NCBI GenBank assembly: GCA_021845835.1
Contig: JAJZVE010000350.1
Span: forward strand, 1 to 5,553
From: Pseudomonadota bacterium
GTDB taxonomy: Bacteria > Pseudomonadota > Alphaproteobacteria > Acetobacterales > Acetobacteraceae
Length of the DNA: 5,553 bases
Reading direction: 5' to 3'
Part shown: piece by piece, positions 1 through 5,553 of the stretch
Numbering within the stretch: position 1 is the first letter of the stretch
How the letters are laid out: the number at the start of each line of letters is the position of its first letter
Made by a program: the position numbers and the translations under genes
The notes under the pieces: generated by a model
What the model saw: only the letters and a program-made list of their open reading frames with translations
Told to the model about the DNA's origin: nothing
Databases searched by the model: none

Positions 1-306
1 GACAATTCGATCATCAGCGGCGGCGAGAACATCTACCCGCAGGAAATCGAGTTCTTCCTGTCCAGGCATCCGCTGATCGCCGACGTCGCGGTCTGCGGTG
101 TGCCCGACGAGAAATGGGGGCAGGTGATCAAGGCGCTCATCGTCCGCCGCACGCCCGAACTCACCGCCGGCGACGTCGAAAGGTACTGCCTCGAAAGCCC
201 CGACCTGGCCCGCCACAAGCGGCCGCGGACGATCCGGTTCGTTGACGCCCTGCCGAGGAACGTGCTCGGCAAGATCGACAGGACGGCGCTGTCATCGGTG
301 ACATAG
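1..306 (+). CDS. Acyl-CoA synthetase / AMP-binding enzyme, C-terminal fragment (cut by left edge)
   Basis: Reading frame 1 is open from the first base to a TAG stop at 304-306 and gives 101 residues. It begins inside the hinge of the ANL (adenylate-forming) superfamily: the opening residues DNSIISGGENIYPQEIE match the A8 region, where the Asp is the pivot between adenylation and thioester-forming conformations. The rest is a typical AMP-binding C-terminal domain: ADVAVCGVPDEKWGQ, then KRPRTIRFVDALPRNVLGKIDR. Lys91 of this fragment, in the GK pair, sits where the family's catalytic A10 lysine is found. Enzymes of this type activate a carboxylic acid with ATP and pass it to coenzyme A in the cytosol. 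The substrate cannot be read because the large N-terminal domain, roughly 400 residues, lies outside the window. The closest relatives are probably medium/long-chain or aryl acyl-CoA ligases. The hydrolase that follows on the same strand may supply or use the acid. Confidence 0.93.
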   Translation, partial: DNSIISGGENIYPQEIEFFLSRHPLIADVAVCGVPDEKWGQVIKALIVRRTPELTAGDVERYCLESPDLARHKRPRTIRFVDALPRNVLGKIDRTALSSVT

Positions 307-356
307 GGCGGCCGTCATGGCGTCCAGGACATGCCTTCGAACCGCAGCAGCCGGAC

Positions 357-360
357 AGGA
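357..360 (+). promoter_or_regulatory. Ribosome binding site that favours the ATG at 370
   Basis: AGGA lies 9 nt before the ATG at 370, a normal spacing. The alternative in-frame ATG at 331 has its nearest purine-rich motif (CAGGA, 325-329) only 1 nt away, too close to work well. This is the reason for choosing the shorter hydrolase. Confidence 0.5.
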
Positions 361-369
361 CGGGACCAC

Positions 370-2058
370 ATGGACAATGCGCCTTTCGAGATGATCTTCC
401 GCCAGGGCCGGCCGCCGGCGGAGCAGAAATACCCGGGGCACGGCCACCGGCTCGGCATGGAAAACGGCATGCTCGTCGAGCGTGACGTGGCGGTGCCGCT
501 GCGCGACGGAGCACGGATCTACATCAACATCCATCGTCCCGAACGGCCGGACGGAAAAGTCCCGGCGCTGGTGGCATGGAGCGCCTACGGCAAGCACCAC
601 CCCTTCATGTACGAGGTGTTCTTCCGCAACGGCGACGTCCGCAGGGAATGGTGCTCGGATCTGGCGACCTTCGAGGGGCCGGACCCGAGCTACTGGGTGC
701 CGCGCGGCTACGCCGTGATCCAGGTGGACCCCAGGGGCACCTGGCATTCCGAAGGGGATGCGACCTACTGGGGTCACGACGAAGGCAGGGACGGCCACGA
801 CCTGATCGAATGGCTGGGCGTGCAGGACTGGTGCAACGGCAAGGTCGGGATGAGCGGCGTTTCCTACCTCGCCATCATCCAGTGGCAGGTGGCGGCAACG
901 CGCCCGCCGCACCTTGCCGCGATCAACCCCTGGGAAGGGCTGAGCGACATGTATCGCGAGTTCGCCTGCCACGGCGGCATTCCCGAAAGCTTCTTCGCGC
1001 CGATCTGGCACAAGACGGTCTCCTACGCGATGAATCGCGTGGAAGACGTGCCGGCGATGATGAAGGAACATCCGCTGTTCGACGACTACTGGGCCAGCAA
1101 GGTCGCCGACTTCGCGAAGATCGACGTGCCCGCCTATGTCGTGGCGAGCTGGGCCGACCAGGGCCTGCACACCCGCGGAACCCTGGAGGGGTTCAGGCGC
1201 ATCGCGTCGCAGCACAAGTGGCTGGACATTCATGGCCGCAAGAAGTGGGAGAATTACTACCAGCCCGAAAGCGTCGAGCGGCAGCGCGCCTTCTTCGACC
1301 ACTTCCTGAAGGGCATCGACACCGACGTGCTCGCCTGGCCGAAGGTGCGGCTGGAGGTGCGGGAGCGGTACTATGTCGGGGCATCGCGCGACGAGACCGC
1401 ATGGCCGCTGGCGCGCACGCGCGCCACGCCGCTGTACCTGGACGCACGCAATGGCGCGCTGAGTACGGCGCCGATCGCCGCCGCGTCGCGGGTCGCCTAT
1501 GACGTGTCGGGCGACGAAACAAGCTGCCCCGCCGCCTATCGGCGCGAACGCGCGCAGTTCGACCACGTCTTTGCCGAGGACACCGAGCTGACCGGCTACA
1601 TGAAGCTGCGGCTGTGGGTGGAGGCGGTCGGCGCCGACGACATGGACCTGTTCGTCGCCGTGCAGAAATTCGACCGCGATGGCCAGTACGTCCCGTTCGC
1701 GGCGTTCAGCGCGCTGGAGGATGGTCCGGTCGCGCTCGGCTGGCTGCGCGCCTCGCACCGGGAACTCGACGCGGCGCAATCCACGCCGCAGCAGCCGCGG
1801 CTGCTGCACCGGCGCCTGCTGAAGCTGCAGCAGGGCGTGCCGGTGCCGGTGGAGATCGAGATCTGGCCGTCGGGAACGCGCTTCGCCGCCGGGGAAACGC
1901 TGCGCCTGGTGGTGCAGGGCAGCGACATCTACCGGTACGGCCCCTGGATCATGACAGCGCGGCACGCAAAGACGCTCAACGCGGGGCAGCACGTGATCCA
2001 TGCCGGCGGCGAATACGATTCCCACCTGCTCGTGCCGGTGATCCCGCGCGACGGCTGA
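370..2058 (+). CDS. CocE/NonD family alpha/beta hydrolase (X-Pro dipeptidyl-peptidase S15 type)
   Basis: The product has 562 residues (575 if the upstream ATG at 331 is used) and ends in TGA. Family knowledge: these serine hydrolases cleave esters or amides, as in cocaine esterase, glutaryl-7-ACA acylase and alpha-amino-acid ester hydrolases. The N-terminal part shows the usual opening (RDVAVPLRDGARIYINIHRP), followed by an S15 alpha/beta core. A full catalytic triad can be placed: Ser165 in the nucleophile elbow GMSGVSYLA, Asp263 in SWADQGLHTRG, and His288 in DIHGRKKWENYY. The Asp-His spacing is like that of cocaine esterase. The C-terminal third is the family's jelly-roll domain (LTGYMKLRLWVEA, then VPVEIEIWPSG). 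There is no signal peptide or membrane segment, so a cytosolic location is likely. Length is normal for the family. It starts 63 nt after an acyl-CoA synthetase gene, so co-transcription and a shared catabolic role are plausible. The actual substrate cannot be read from sequence, and general names such as 'cocaine esterase' should not be taken literally. Confidence 0.93.
   Translation: MDNAPFEMIFRQGRPPAEQKYPGHGHRLGMENGMLVERDVAVPLRDGARIYINIHRPERPDGKVPALVAWSAYGKHHPFMYEVFFRNGDVRREWCSDLATFEGPDPSYWVPRGYAVIQVDPRGTWHSEGDATYWGHDEGRDGHDLIEWLGVQDWCNGKVGMSGVSYLAIIQWQVAATRPPHLAAINPWEGLSDMYREFACHGGIPESFFAPIWHKTVSYAMNRVEDVPAMMKEHPLFDDYWASKVADFAKIDVPAYVVASWADQGLHTRGTLEGFRRIASQHKWLDIHGRKKWENYYQPESVERQRAFFDHFLKGIDTDVLAWPKVRLEVRERYYVGASRDETAWPLARTRATPLYLDARNGALSTAPIAAASRVAYDVSGDETSCPAAYRRERAQFDHVFAEDTELTGYMKLRLWVEAVGADDMDLFVAVQKFDRDGQYVPFAAFSALEDGPVALGWLRASHRELDAAQSTPQQPRLLHRRLLKLQQGVPVPVEIEIWPSGTRFAAGETLRLVVQGSDIYRYGPWIMTARHAKTLNAGQHVIHAGGEYDSHLLVPVIPRDG
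1788..1807. repeat. 20-bp perfect palindrome inside the hydrolase gene, followed by a second small hairpin
   Basis: Positions 1788-1807 read the same on both strands (core CAGCAGCCGCGGCTGCTG). A second inverted repeat follows at once: CCTGCTG at 1815-1821 and CAGCAGG at 1828-1834 with a 6-nt loop. Both arise from CAG/CTG/CGG codons in the stretch QQPRLLHRRLLKLQQ. Codon composition explains them well enough, and no regulatory role is claimed. Confidence 0.45.
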
Positions 2059-2071
2059 CCACGGCCGCCGA

Positions 2072-4075
2072 TCAGGCCGCCCTGGCGTGCTGGACGTACT
2101 CCTCCGCCAGCCGGTCCAGCAGCGCCAGCACCTGCGCCGACGCCTCGCCCAGCCGGGCGCGCTGCTCCGTCACATCCTCGGCGTCGCCTTCCTGCAGCGC
2201 CACCAGCACCGCGCGCCCGCTGGCGTGGACGCGCCGGTGCGGCGCCAGCAGCGCGGCGAAGGCGGCGCTGCGCAGCAGGTTTTCGTCGCTGATGCTGTCG
2301 TACCAGCGCCCCAGCCGGCAGGTATGGTGCGTGCCGAGCCTGCCCGGATCGAGCGGGGCCCGGCCGGCCGCCGCCTCGTCGATCGTCTTGACGAAGGCGA
2401 GGTGGTCGGCCTTGGTCGCCGCCACCAGCCGTCCGATGCTCGCGCGCGCGATCGCGTCCACCTGCGCCGTCGGCAATGGCCCGGCCGTGAAGCGCACATG
2501 CGGGTGATCCTCCTCCACCGTTACCACCTCCGCCGCCAGCCGCAGCGCCTCGGCCGGCACCGCGATCTCCAGCGCCGCGCCGGGCGCAAGCGGCAGTGCC
2601 GTCGCCAGCCTCGCGCCGGTCTCGCTCAGGTCGAGGATCTGCGCCGGCGCGGCGGCGCCGCCGGCATGCAGCTCCGCCTCCAGCAGCACCGCCCGCCGCG
2701 TCGTCGCGCGTCGTTCGGTCAGGTCCGAGGAGGTGCACAGCGCCCGGTTCACCAGCCGGCCCAGACTGGCCATGTTGTCGTGCAACTGCACGGCGCTGTC
2801 GCCGACCATGTCGGCGGAGCGGCGGGTGCGCCGCGCGCCGCCGCTGACCGACTGCATCAGCCGGTCCACTTCCCCGGCGGTCTCGGCCGCGACCCCGATG
2901 CTGCGGGCGATCTCGCGCGTGGCGGCGGTCTGCTGCTCGACCGCGGCGGCGATGGCGGTGCCGGTCTGCTCCACCCGGCGCACCGCCGCGGCAGTGGTGT
3001 CCATGGTCGCCGACATCTCCGCCACCACCTGCTGGATCGCGGCGATGCGGCTGCGGATCTCGTCGGTGGAGCGGGCGGACTGGCCGGCCAGACTCTTGAC
3101 CTCATTGGCCACCACGGCGAAACCGCGCCCGGCCTCGCCGGCGCGCGCCGCCTCGATGCTCGCGTTCAGCGCCAGCAGGTTGGTGCGTCCGGCGATGTCG
3201 GCGATCAGGCCGACCACGTTGCCGATCTCGCCTGCCGCCTGGCCGAGCCGCGCCATCACCGTGTGCGCCCCCTCCATGCGCCCGACCGCGTCCTGCGTCG
3301 CCGTGGTCGCCTGCGCCACCTGCCGGCCGATCTCGCCGATCGAGGCGTGCAGTTGCTCGGCCGCGGCGGCAACCGTCTGCGCCGCGTTCAGTGCCCCGTT
3401 GGCGGCGGCACTGGCGGCGGTGGCATCGCGGTCGAGCGCCCGGCCGGCGCCCTGCAGATCGTCCGAACTGCTCTGCAGCCCGTCGGCCAGCGCCGTCACG
3501 CCCGCCATCGCGTCGGCGACCTCGGCGTTGATGCGCGTCACCATCGTCTCGATCAGGCGCTGGCGCTCGGCGCGCTCCGCCTCGCCGTAGGTGCCGATGG
3601 CGAGGCCGGCGTCCAGCAGCACGGCGCGCGCCAGCGCCGCCAGGCCGTGCGCCAGTGCCTGCCGGCCGGACGGCGTGGTCCACGTCCCGACGCCGCCCGC
3701 GACGCACGCCGCCAGCAATTCGCCGAGCGCGAAGCCGTAGCCGGCCAGATAATGCTCCGGCGGCAGGTCGATGCGGCAATGCGCGTGGCCGATGCGCCGC
3801 ACCGAGTCGCGATAGCCGGTATCGAACCGCGCCTCGAACAGCCGCGTCCAGTGCGCCTGCTGCGCCGCTCGCGCCCGCGCCACCGTGCCCGGCGCGGCGA
3901 ACAGCGGCGCGAGGCCCGGATTGGCCTGCGCGCGGGCATAGAAGCGGTCGAGCAGTCCGGGCAAAGCCGCCGCGATCGCCGGCCGCAGCCGCACCAGCGC
4001 GGCCTGGCCCGCCGCGTCCAGGCCGGTTTCGGCCAGCATGTCGTGCAGCAGATTTGGTGCGGCGGTCTCGGTCAT
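2072..4075 (-). CDS. Soluble globin-coupled chemoreceptor with MCP, PilZ and CZB domains
   Basis: The product has 667 residues, starts at the ATG at 4075-4073 behind a good GGGGAG site, and has no membrane segment, so it should be cytosolic. Residues ~20-170 are a protoglobin-type heme sensor: Tyr46 in DRFYARA is the likely distal residue, and His99 in [10 protein letters not shown] fits the proximal ligand of the GxxHxRI pattern. Residues ~171-440 form the MCP coiled-coil hairpin, with the hallmark [17 protein letters not shown] and [15 protein letters not shown]. Candidate adaptation pairs E240-Q241 and E380-Q381 fit the methylation consensus and lie symmetrically about the tip. Residues ~453-535 are PilZ, with RxxxR (Arg456, Arg460) and DLSETG (Asp482, Ser484, Gly487), the cyclic di-GMP contacts. 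Residues ~545-645 are CZB, with His558, Cys586 in CRLGRW, and PHRRVH (His613, His617) as probable zinc ligands. No C-terminal CheR-tethering pentapeptide is seen. Expected role: signalling through CheW/CheA in response to oxygen or another heme ligand, tuned by c-di-GMP and zinc/oxidant. The domain calls are firm; the signals are inferred from the families. No chemotaxis genes are adjacent. Confidence 0.95.
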   Translation of the reverse strand: MTETAAPNLLHDMLAETGLDAAGQAALVRLRPAIAAALPGLLDRFYARAQANPGLAPLFAAPGTVARARAAQQAHWTRLFEARFDTGYRDSVRRIGHAHCRIDLPPEHYLAGYGFALGELLAACVAGGVGTWTTPSGRQALAHGLAALARAVLLDAGLAIGTYGEAERAERQRLIETMVTRINAEVADAMAGVTALADGLQSSSDDLQGAGRALDRDATAASAAANGALNAAQTVAAAAEQLHASIGEIGRQVAQATTATQDAVGRMEGAHTVMARLGQAAGEIGNVVGLIADIAGRTNLLALNASIEAARAGEAGRGFAVVANEVKSLAGQSARSTDEIRSRIAAIQQVVAEMSATMDTTAAAVRRVEQTGTAIAAAVEQQTAATREIARSIGVAAETAGEVDRLMQSVSGGARRTRRSADMVGDSAVQLHDNMASLGRLVNRALCTSSDLTERRATTRRAVLLEAELHAGGAAAPAQILDLSETGARLATALPLAPGAALEIAVPAEALRLAAEVVTVEEDHPHVRFTAGPLPTAQVDAIARASIGRLVAATKADHLAFVKTIDEAAAGRAPLDPGRLGTHHTCRLGRWYDSISDENLLRSAAFAALLAPHRRVHASGRAVLVALQEGDAEDVTEQRARLGEASAQVLALLDRLAEEYVQHARAA

Positions 4076-4081
4076 TGGCGG

Positions 4082-4087
4082 CTCCCC
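4082..4087 (-). promoter_or_regulatory. Ribosome binding site of the chemoreceptor gene
   Basis: On the minus strand GGGGAG stands 6 nt before the ATG at 4075. It decides the start: the same frame stays open for another 103 codons upstream, to 4384, but that extension runs through the intergenic region and into efp on the opposite strand. It reads as low-complexity sequence (six glycines in a row) with no domain. Confidence 0.7.
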
Positions 4088-4144
4088 GGCATGCGCGCCG
4101 ACAGGTTCGCAGCAAGTGGTTAAGAACTCGCCAGCCGGCCGCGC

Positions 4145-4171
4145 TTGCCCCTGCGCCGGCTTGGGTCTAAT
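4145..4171 (+). promoter_or_regulatory. Possible sigma-70-type promoter for efp, within the 130-bp divergent intergenic region
   Basis: TTGCCC (4145-4150) and TCTAAT (4166-4171) resemble -35 and -10 boxes. The -10 matches TATAAT at 5 of 6 positions. The spacer is 15 nt, somewhat short (16 nt if CTTGCC is taken as the -35). Transcription would start near 4178 and leave a short C-rich leader of about 28 nt. No clear promoter was found for the chemoreceptor on the other strand, and no flagellar sigma-28 pattern is evident. Confidence 0.4.
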
Positions 4172-4205
4172 GACGCCGCCCCCGCCACCCCCGCGAGATT
4201 TCCCG

Positions 4206-4772
4206 ATGAAGCAGCAGGCAAACCTGATCCGCGCCGGACAGGTGATCGAGCACGAGGGCCGGCGCTGGACCGTGCTCAGGCAGCAGATCATCACCCCCGG
4301 CAAGGGCGGCGCATTCATCCAGGTCGAGATGCGCGACCTCAAGACCGGCAACAAGACCAACGAGCGCTGGCGCACCGCCGACACGGTCGAACGGCTGATG
4401 ACCGAGGAAAAGGAGTACGGCTACTCCTACACCGACGGTACCAATCTCGTGCTGATGGACCCCGAGAGCTTCGAGCAGGCGCATGTGCCCACCGCACTGC
4501 TCGGCGACGCGGCGCCGTTCCTGCAGGACAACATGACGCTCACCGTCGATCTCGTCGAGGGCGACCCGGTCGCGGTGCATCTGCCGCCGACCGTGGTGCT
4601 GGAGGTGGTGGAGGCCGATCCGGTGGTAAAGGGCCAGACCGCCGCCAGTTCCTACAAGCCGGCCAGGCTGTCCAACGGCGTCAAGACCAGCGTGCCGCCC
4701 TTCATCGAGACCGGCGAGCGCATCGTGGTCCGCACCGAGGACGGCAGCTACGTGGAGCGGGCGAAGGGCTGA
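4206..4772 (+). CDS. efp: Translation elongation factor P
   Basis: The product has 188 residues, the family's normal length. EF-P binds the ribosome between the P and E sites and relieves stalling at consecutive prolines. All three beta-barrel domains are recognisable: the N-terminal KOW-like domain ([20 protein letters not shown], then [25 protein letters not shown]), a middle OB domain around LMDPESFEQ and [19 protein letters not shown], and the C-terminal domain with [29 protein letters not shown] and a final YVERAKG. Lys33 in PGKGG occupies the tip position that is lysylated in Escherichia coli (Lys34). The tip is therefore of lysine type rather than the arginine type that is rhamnosylated. 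No modification enzyme is encoded here. The start at 4206 gives the standard N-terminus; only a weak GAG motif (4195-4197, 8 nt upstream) serves as a ribosome site. The gene is divergent from the chemoreceptor and followed by an inositol monophosphatase gene. Confidence 0.97.
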   Translation: MKQQANLIRAGQVIEHEGRRWTVLRQQIITPGKGGAFIQVEMRDLKTGNKTNERWRTADTVERLMTEEKEYGYSYTDGTNLVLMDPESFEQAHVPTALLGDAAPFLQDNMTLTVDLVEGDPVAVHLPPTVVLEVVEADPVVKGQTAASSYKPARLSNGVKTSVPPFIETGERIVVRTEDGSYVERAKG

Positions 4773-4798
4773 CCTTCACCCGGCGCGCCGGGTGAGGG
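4773..4798 (+). terminator. Strong GC hairpin after efp (terminator-like, no U-tract)
   Basis: The sequence begins at the base right after the efp stop codon. It folds into an 11-bp stem with one G-U pair and a CGCG loop that is itself self-complementary. Positions 4776-4795 are a 20-bp perfect DNA palindrome centred on GGCGCGCC. No run of T follows, so it is not a classical intrinsic terminator. It could act as an attenuator, a 3'-end stabiliser for efp mRNA, or a protein binding site. Confidence 0.5.
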
Positions 4799-4820
4799 CC
4801 TGACGGCAGCCGCAACCGAA

Positions 4821-4824
4821 AGGG
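4821..4824 (+). promoter_or_regulatory. Ribosome binding site of the inositol monophosphatase gene
   Basis: AGGG, within AAAGGG at 4819-4824, lies 8 nt before the ATG at 4833. This favours that start over the in-frame ATGs at 4857 and 4866, which have no comparable site. Confidence 0.55.
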
Positions 4825-4832
4825 CCGACACG

Positions 4833-5553
4833 ATGGCGCCGAATCTCTCCGCCCACATGACCGTCATGCAGAACGCGGTGCAGCGCGCGGCCAAGCGGCT
4901 GTTGCGCGACTTCAACGAAGTCGAGCAACTGCAGGTGAGCGTCAAGGGTCCGGGCGACTTCGTCAGCCAGGCCGATCTGCGCGCCGAGCAGTCGCTGCGC
5001 GACGACCTTGCCAAGGCGCGGCCGGGCTATGCCTTCCTGATGGAGGAATCGGGCGCGCACGGCTCGGAGAACTGGGCGTGGCGCTGGGTGATCGACCCGC
5101 TCGACGGCACCTCCAACTTCCTGCACGGCATCCCGCACTGGTCGATCAGCGTCGGGCTGGAGCGGCGGCTGCCGGACGGCAGCAGCGAACCCTATGCCGG
5201 CGTGGTCTATGCGCCGGTGGTGGACGAGATGTTCTGGGCCGAGAAGGGCGCCGGCGCCTTCGTCAACGAACGGCGGCTGCGCGTCTCCGCCCGGCGCGAC
5301 ATGCAGCAGGCGATGTTCGGCACCGGCATCCCGTTCGCCGCCTCCTCCGCCGGACAGCGCGAGAGCTTCGCGCGCACGCTGGACGTGCTGATGCCGCAGA
5401 TCGCCGGCGTGCGCCGTTTCGGCGTGGCCTCGCTCGATCTCGCCTGGGTCGCCGCCGGCCGGTTCGACGGATTCTGGGAACTCGGCCTCAAGCCCTGGGA
5501 TCTGACCGCCAGCGTGCTGCTCGTGCGTGAGGCGGGCGGCTTCGTGCACGCGC
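4833..5553 (+). CDS. Inositol monophosphatase family protein (SuhB-like), cut by right edge
   Basis: The frame from the ATG at 4833 runs open to the end of the window, giving 240 codons. The family is usually about 260-270 residues, so only a short C-terminal piece is missing. The motifs of the Mg-dependent, lithium-sensitive phosphatase family are all present: VKGPGDFVSQAD near the N-terminus, MEES (Glu71, Glu72), IDPLDGTSNFLHG (metal-binding Asp88 and Asp91), and KPWDLTAS (Asp223). Their spacing corresponds closely to Glu70, Asp90, Asp93 and Asp220 of the human enzyme. The reaction would be hydrolysis of myo-inositol-1-phosphate or a related sugar or nucleotide phosphate in the cytosol. Bacterial SuhB proteins also take part in ribosomal RNA transcription complexes, so the true role may not be inositol metabolism. 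The gene lies 60 nt after efp on the same strand with a hairpin between them; read-through co-transcription is plausible. The exact subfamily is not certain, so no symbol is assigned. Confidence 0.93.
   Translation, partial: MAPNLSAHMTVMQNAVQRAAKRLLRDFNEVEQLQVSVKGPGDFVSQADLRAEQSLRDDLAKARPGYAFLMEESGAHGSENWAWRWVIDPLDGTSNFLHGIPHWSISVGLERRLPDGSSEPYAGVVYAPVVDEMFWAEKGAGAFVNERRLRVSARRDMQQAMFGTGIPFAASSAGQRESFARTLDVLMPQIAGVRRFGVASLDLAWVAAGRFDGFWELGLKPWDLTASVLLVREAGGFVHA

Noticed and set aside
331..369. Upstream start of the hydrolase at 331 (13 extra residues)
   Set aside because: The purine motif before 331 is only 1 nt away, while the ATG at 370 has AGGA at 9 nt. The extra residues (rich in Ser and Arg) look non-conserved. 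Not fully excluded.
292..2025. Open frame of 577 codons on the minus strand opposite the CocE hydrolase
   Set aside because: Its translation is rich in Arg, His and Val with no recognisable domain. The plus strand encodes a full hydrolase with a catalytic triad. High G+C coding sequence often keeps the opposite frame open.
2059..2071. Possible bidirectional terminator between the convergent hydrolase and chemoreceptor genes
   Set aside because: Only 13 bp separate the stop codons and no convincing inverted repeat with a T-run is present there. The GGCCGCC motif repeated nearby is direct, not inverted.
2087..4123. Open frame of 678 codons on the plus strand opposite the chemoreceptor
   Set aside because: It reads as low-complexity Arg/Gly/Gln/His-rich sequence without domains, while the minus strand carries four domains with conserved residues. 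It is a G+C-driven shadow frame.
4076..4384. N-terminal extension of the chemoreceptor by 103 residues to an upstream ATG
   Set aside because: The extension would cross the intergenic region and run antisense into efp. It contains a polyglycine run and no domain, and a good ribosome site stands 6 nt before the ATG at 4075.
4776..5549. Minus-strand open frame of 257 codons opposite the inositol monophosphatase
   Set aside because: The plus strand has every phosphatase motif in the correct spacing. The minus frame shows no domain and would begin at the window edge region.
1..5553. CRISPR array, insertion sequence, tRNA/rRNA, prophage or defence system
   Set aside because: No regularly spaced repeats, no transposase or integrase motifs, no terminal inverted repeats and no RNA gene signatures were seen. 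All long stretches are covered by recognised metabolic, signalling or housekeeping genes.

Overview
The window is GC-rich (very high G+C at third codon positions) and densely coded. It looks like a chromosomal segment of an alphaproteobacterium, possibly Rhodospirillales or Acetobacterales. The reasons are an elongation factor P with a lysine-type PGKGGAF loop and alphaproteobacteria-like wording, efp followed by an inositol-monophosphatase gene, and a soluble chemoreceptor carrying globin, PilZ and CZB domains. The taxonomic call is an inference from sequence style, not from a search.

Layout, left to right. (1) Positions 1-306, + strand: the C-terminal domain of an acyl-CoA synthetase / AMP-binding enzyme cut by the left edge. 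(2) 370-2058, +: a complete CocE/NonD-type alpha/beta hydrolase, 63 nt downstream of the first gene and probably in the same metabolic operon. (3) 2072-4075, - strand: a 667-residue cytosolic methyl-accepting chemotaxis protein, convergent with the hydrolase with only 13 bp between the stop codons. (4) 4076-4205: a 130-bp divergent intergenic region with a plausible promoter for the gene to its right. (5) 4206-4772, +: efp (translation elongation factor P). (6) 4773-4798: a strong GC hairpin built on a 20-bp perfect palindrome. (7) 4833 to the right edge, +: an inositol monophosphatase family protein, complete except for its last few dozen residues.

The part most worth attention is the chemoreceptor. 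It combines four modules: an N-terminal heme globin sensor (Tyr46 and His99 as likely distal and proximal residues), an MCP signalling hairpin with two facing candidate methylation pairs, a PilZ domain with RxxxR and DxSxxG intact, and a C-terminal CZB zinc-binding domain with His558/Cys586/His613/His617 intact. It has no membrane segment. All key residues are present, so one soluble receptor could plausibly integrate oxygen or other gaseous ligands, cyclic di-GMP and zinc/oxidant state.

The other genes are ordinary in type. The left pair suggests activation and hydrolysis of an ester, amide or acyl substrate. The right pair is a housekeeping neighbourhood. Nothing indicates a mobile element, CRISPR array, tRNA or rRNA. 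The many long open frames opposite the real genes are what high G+C coding sequence normally produces.
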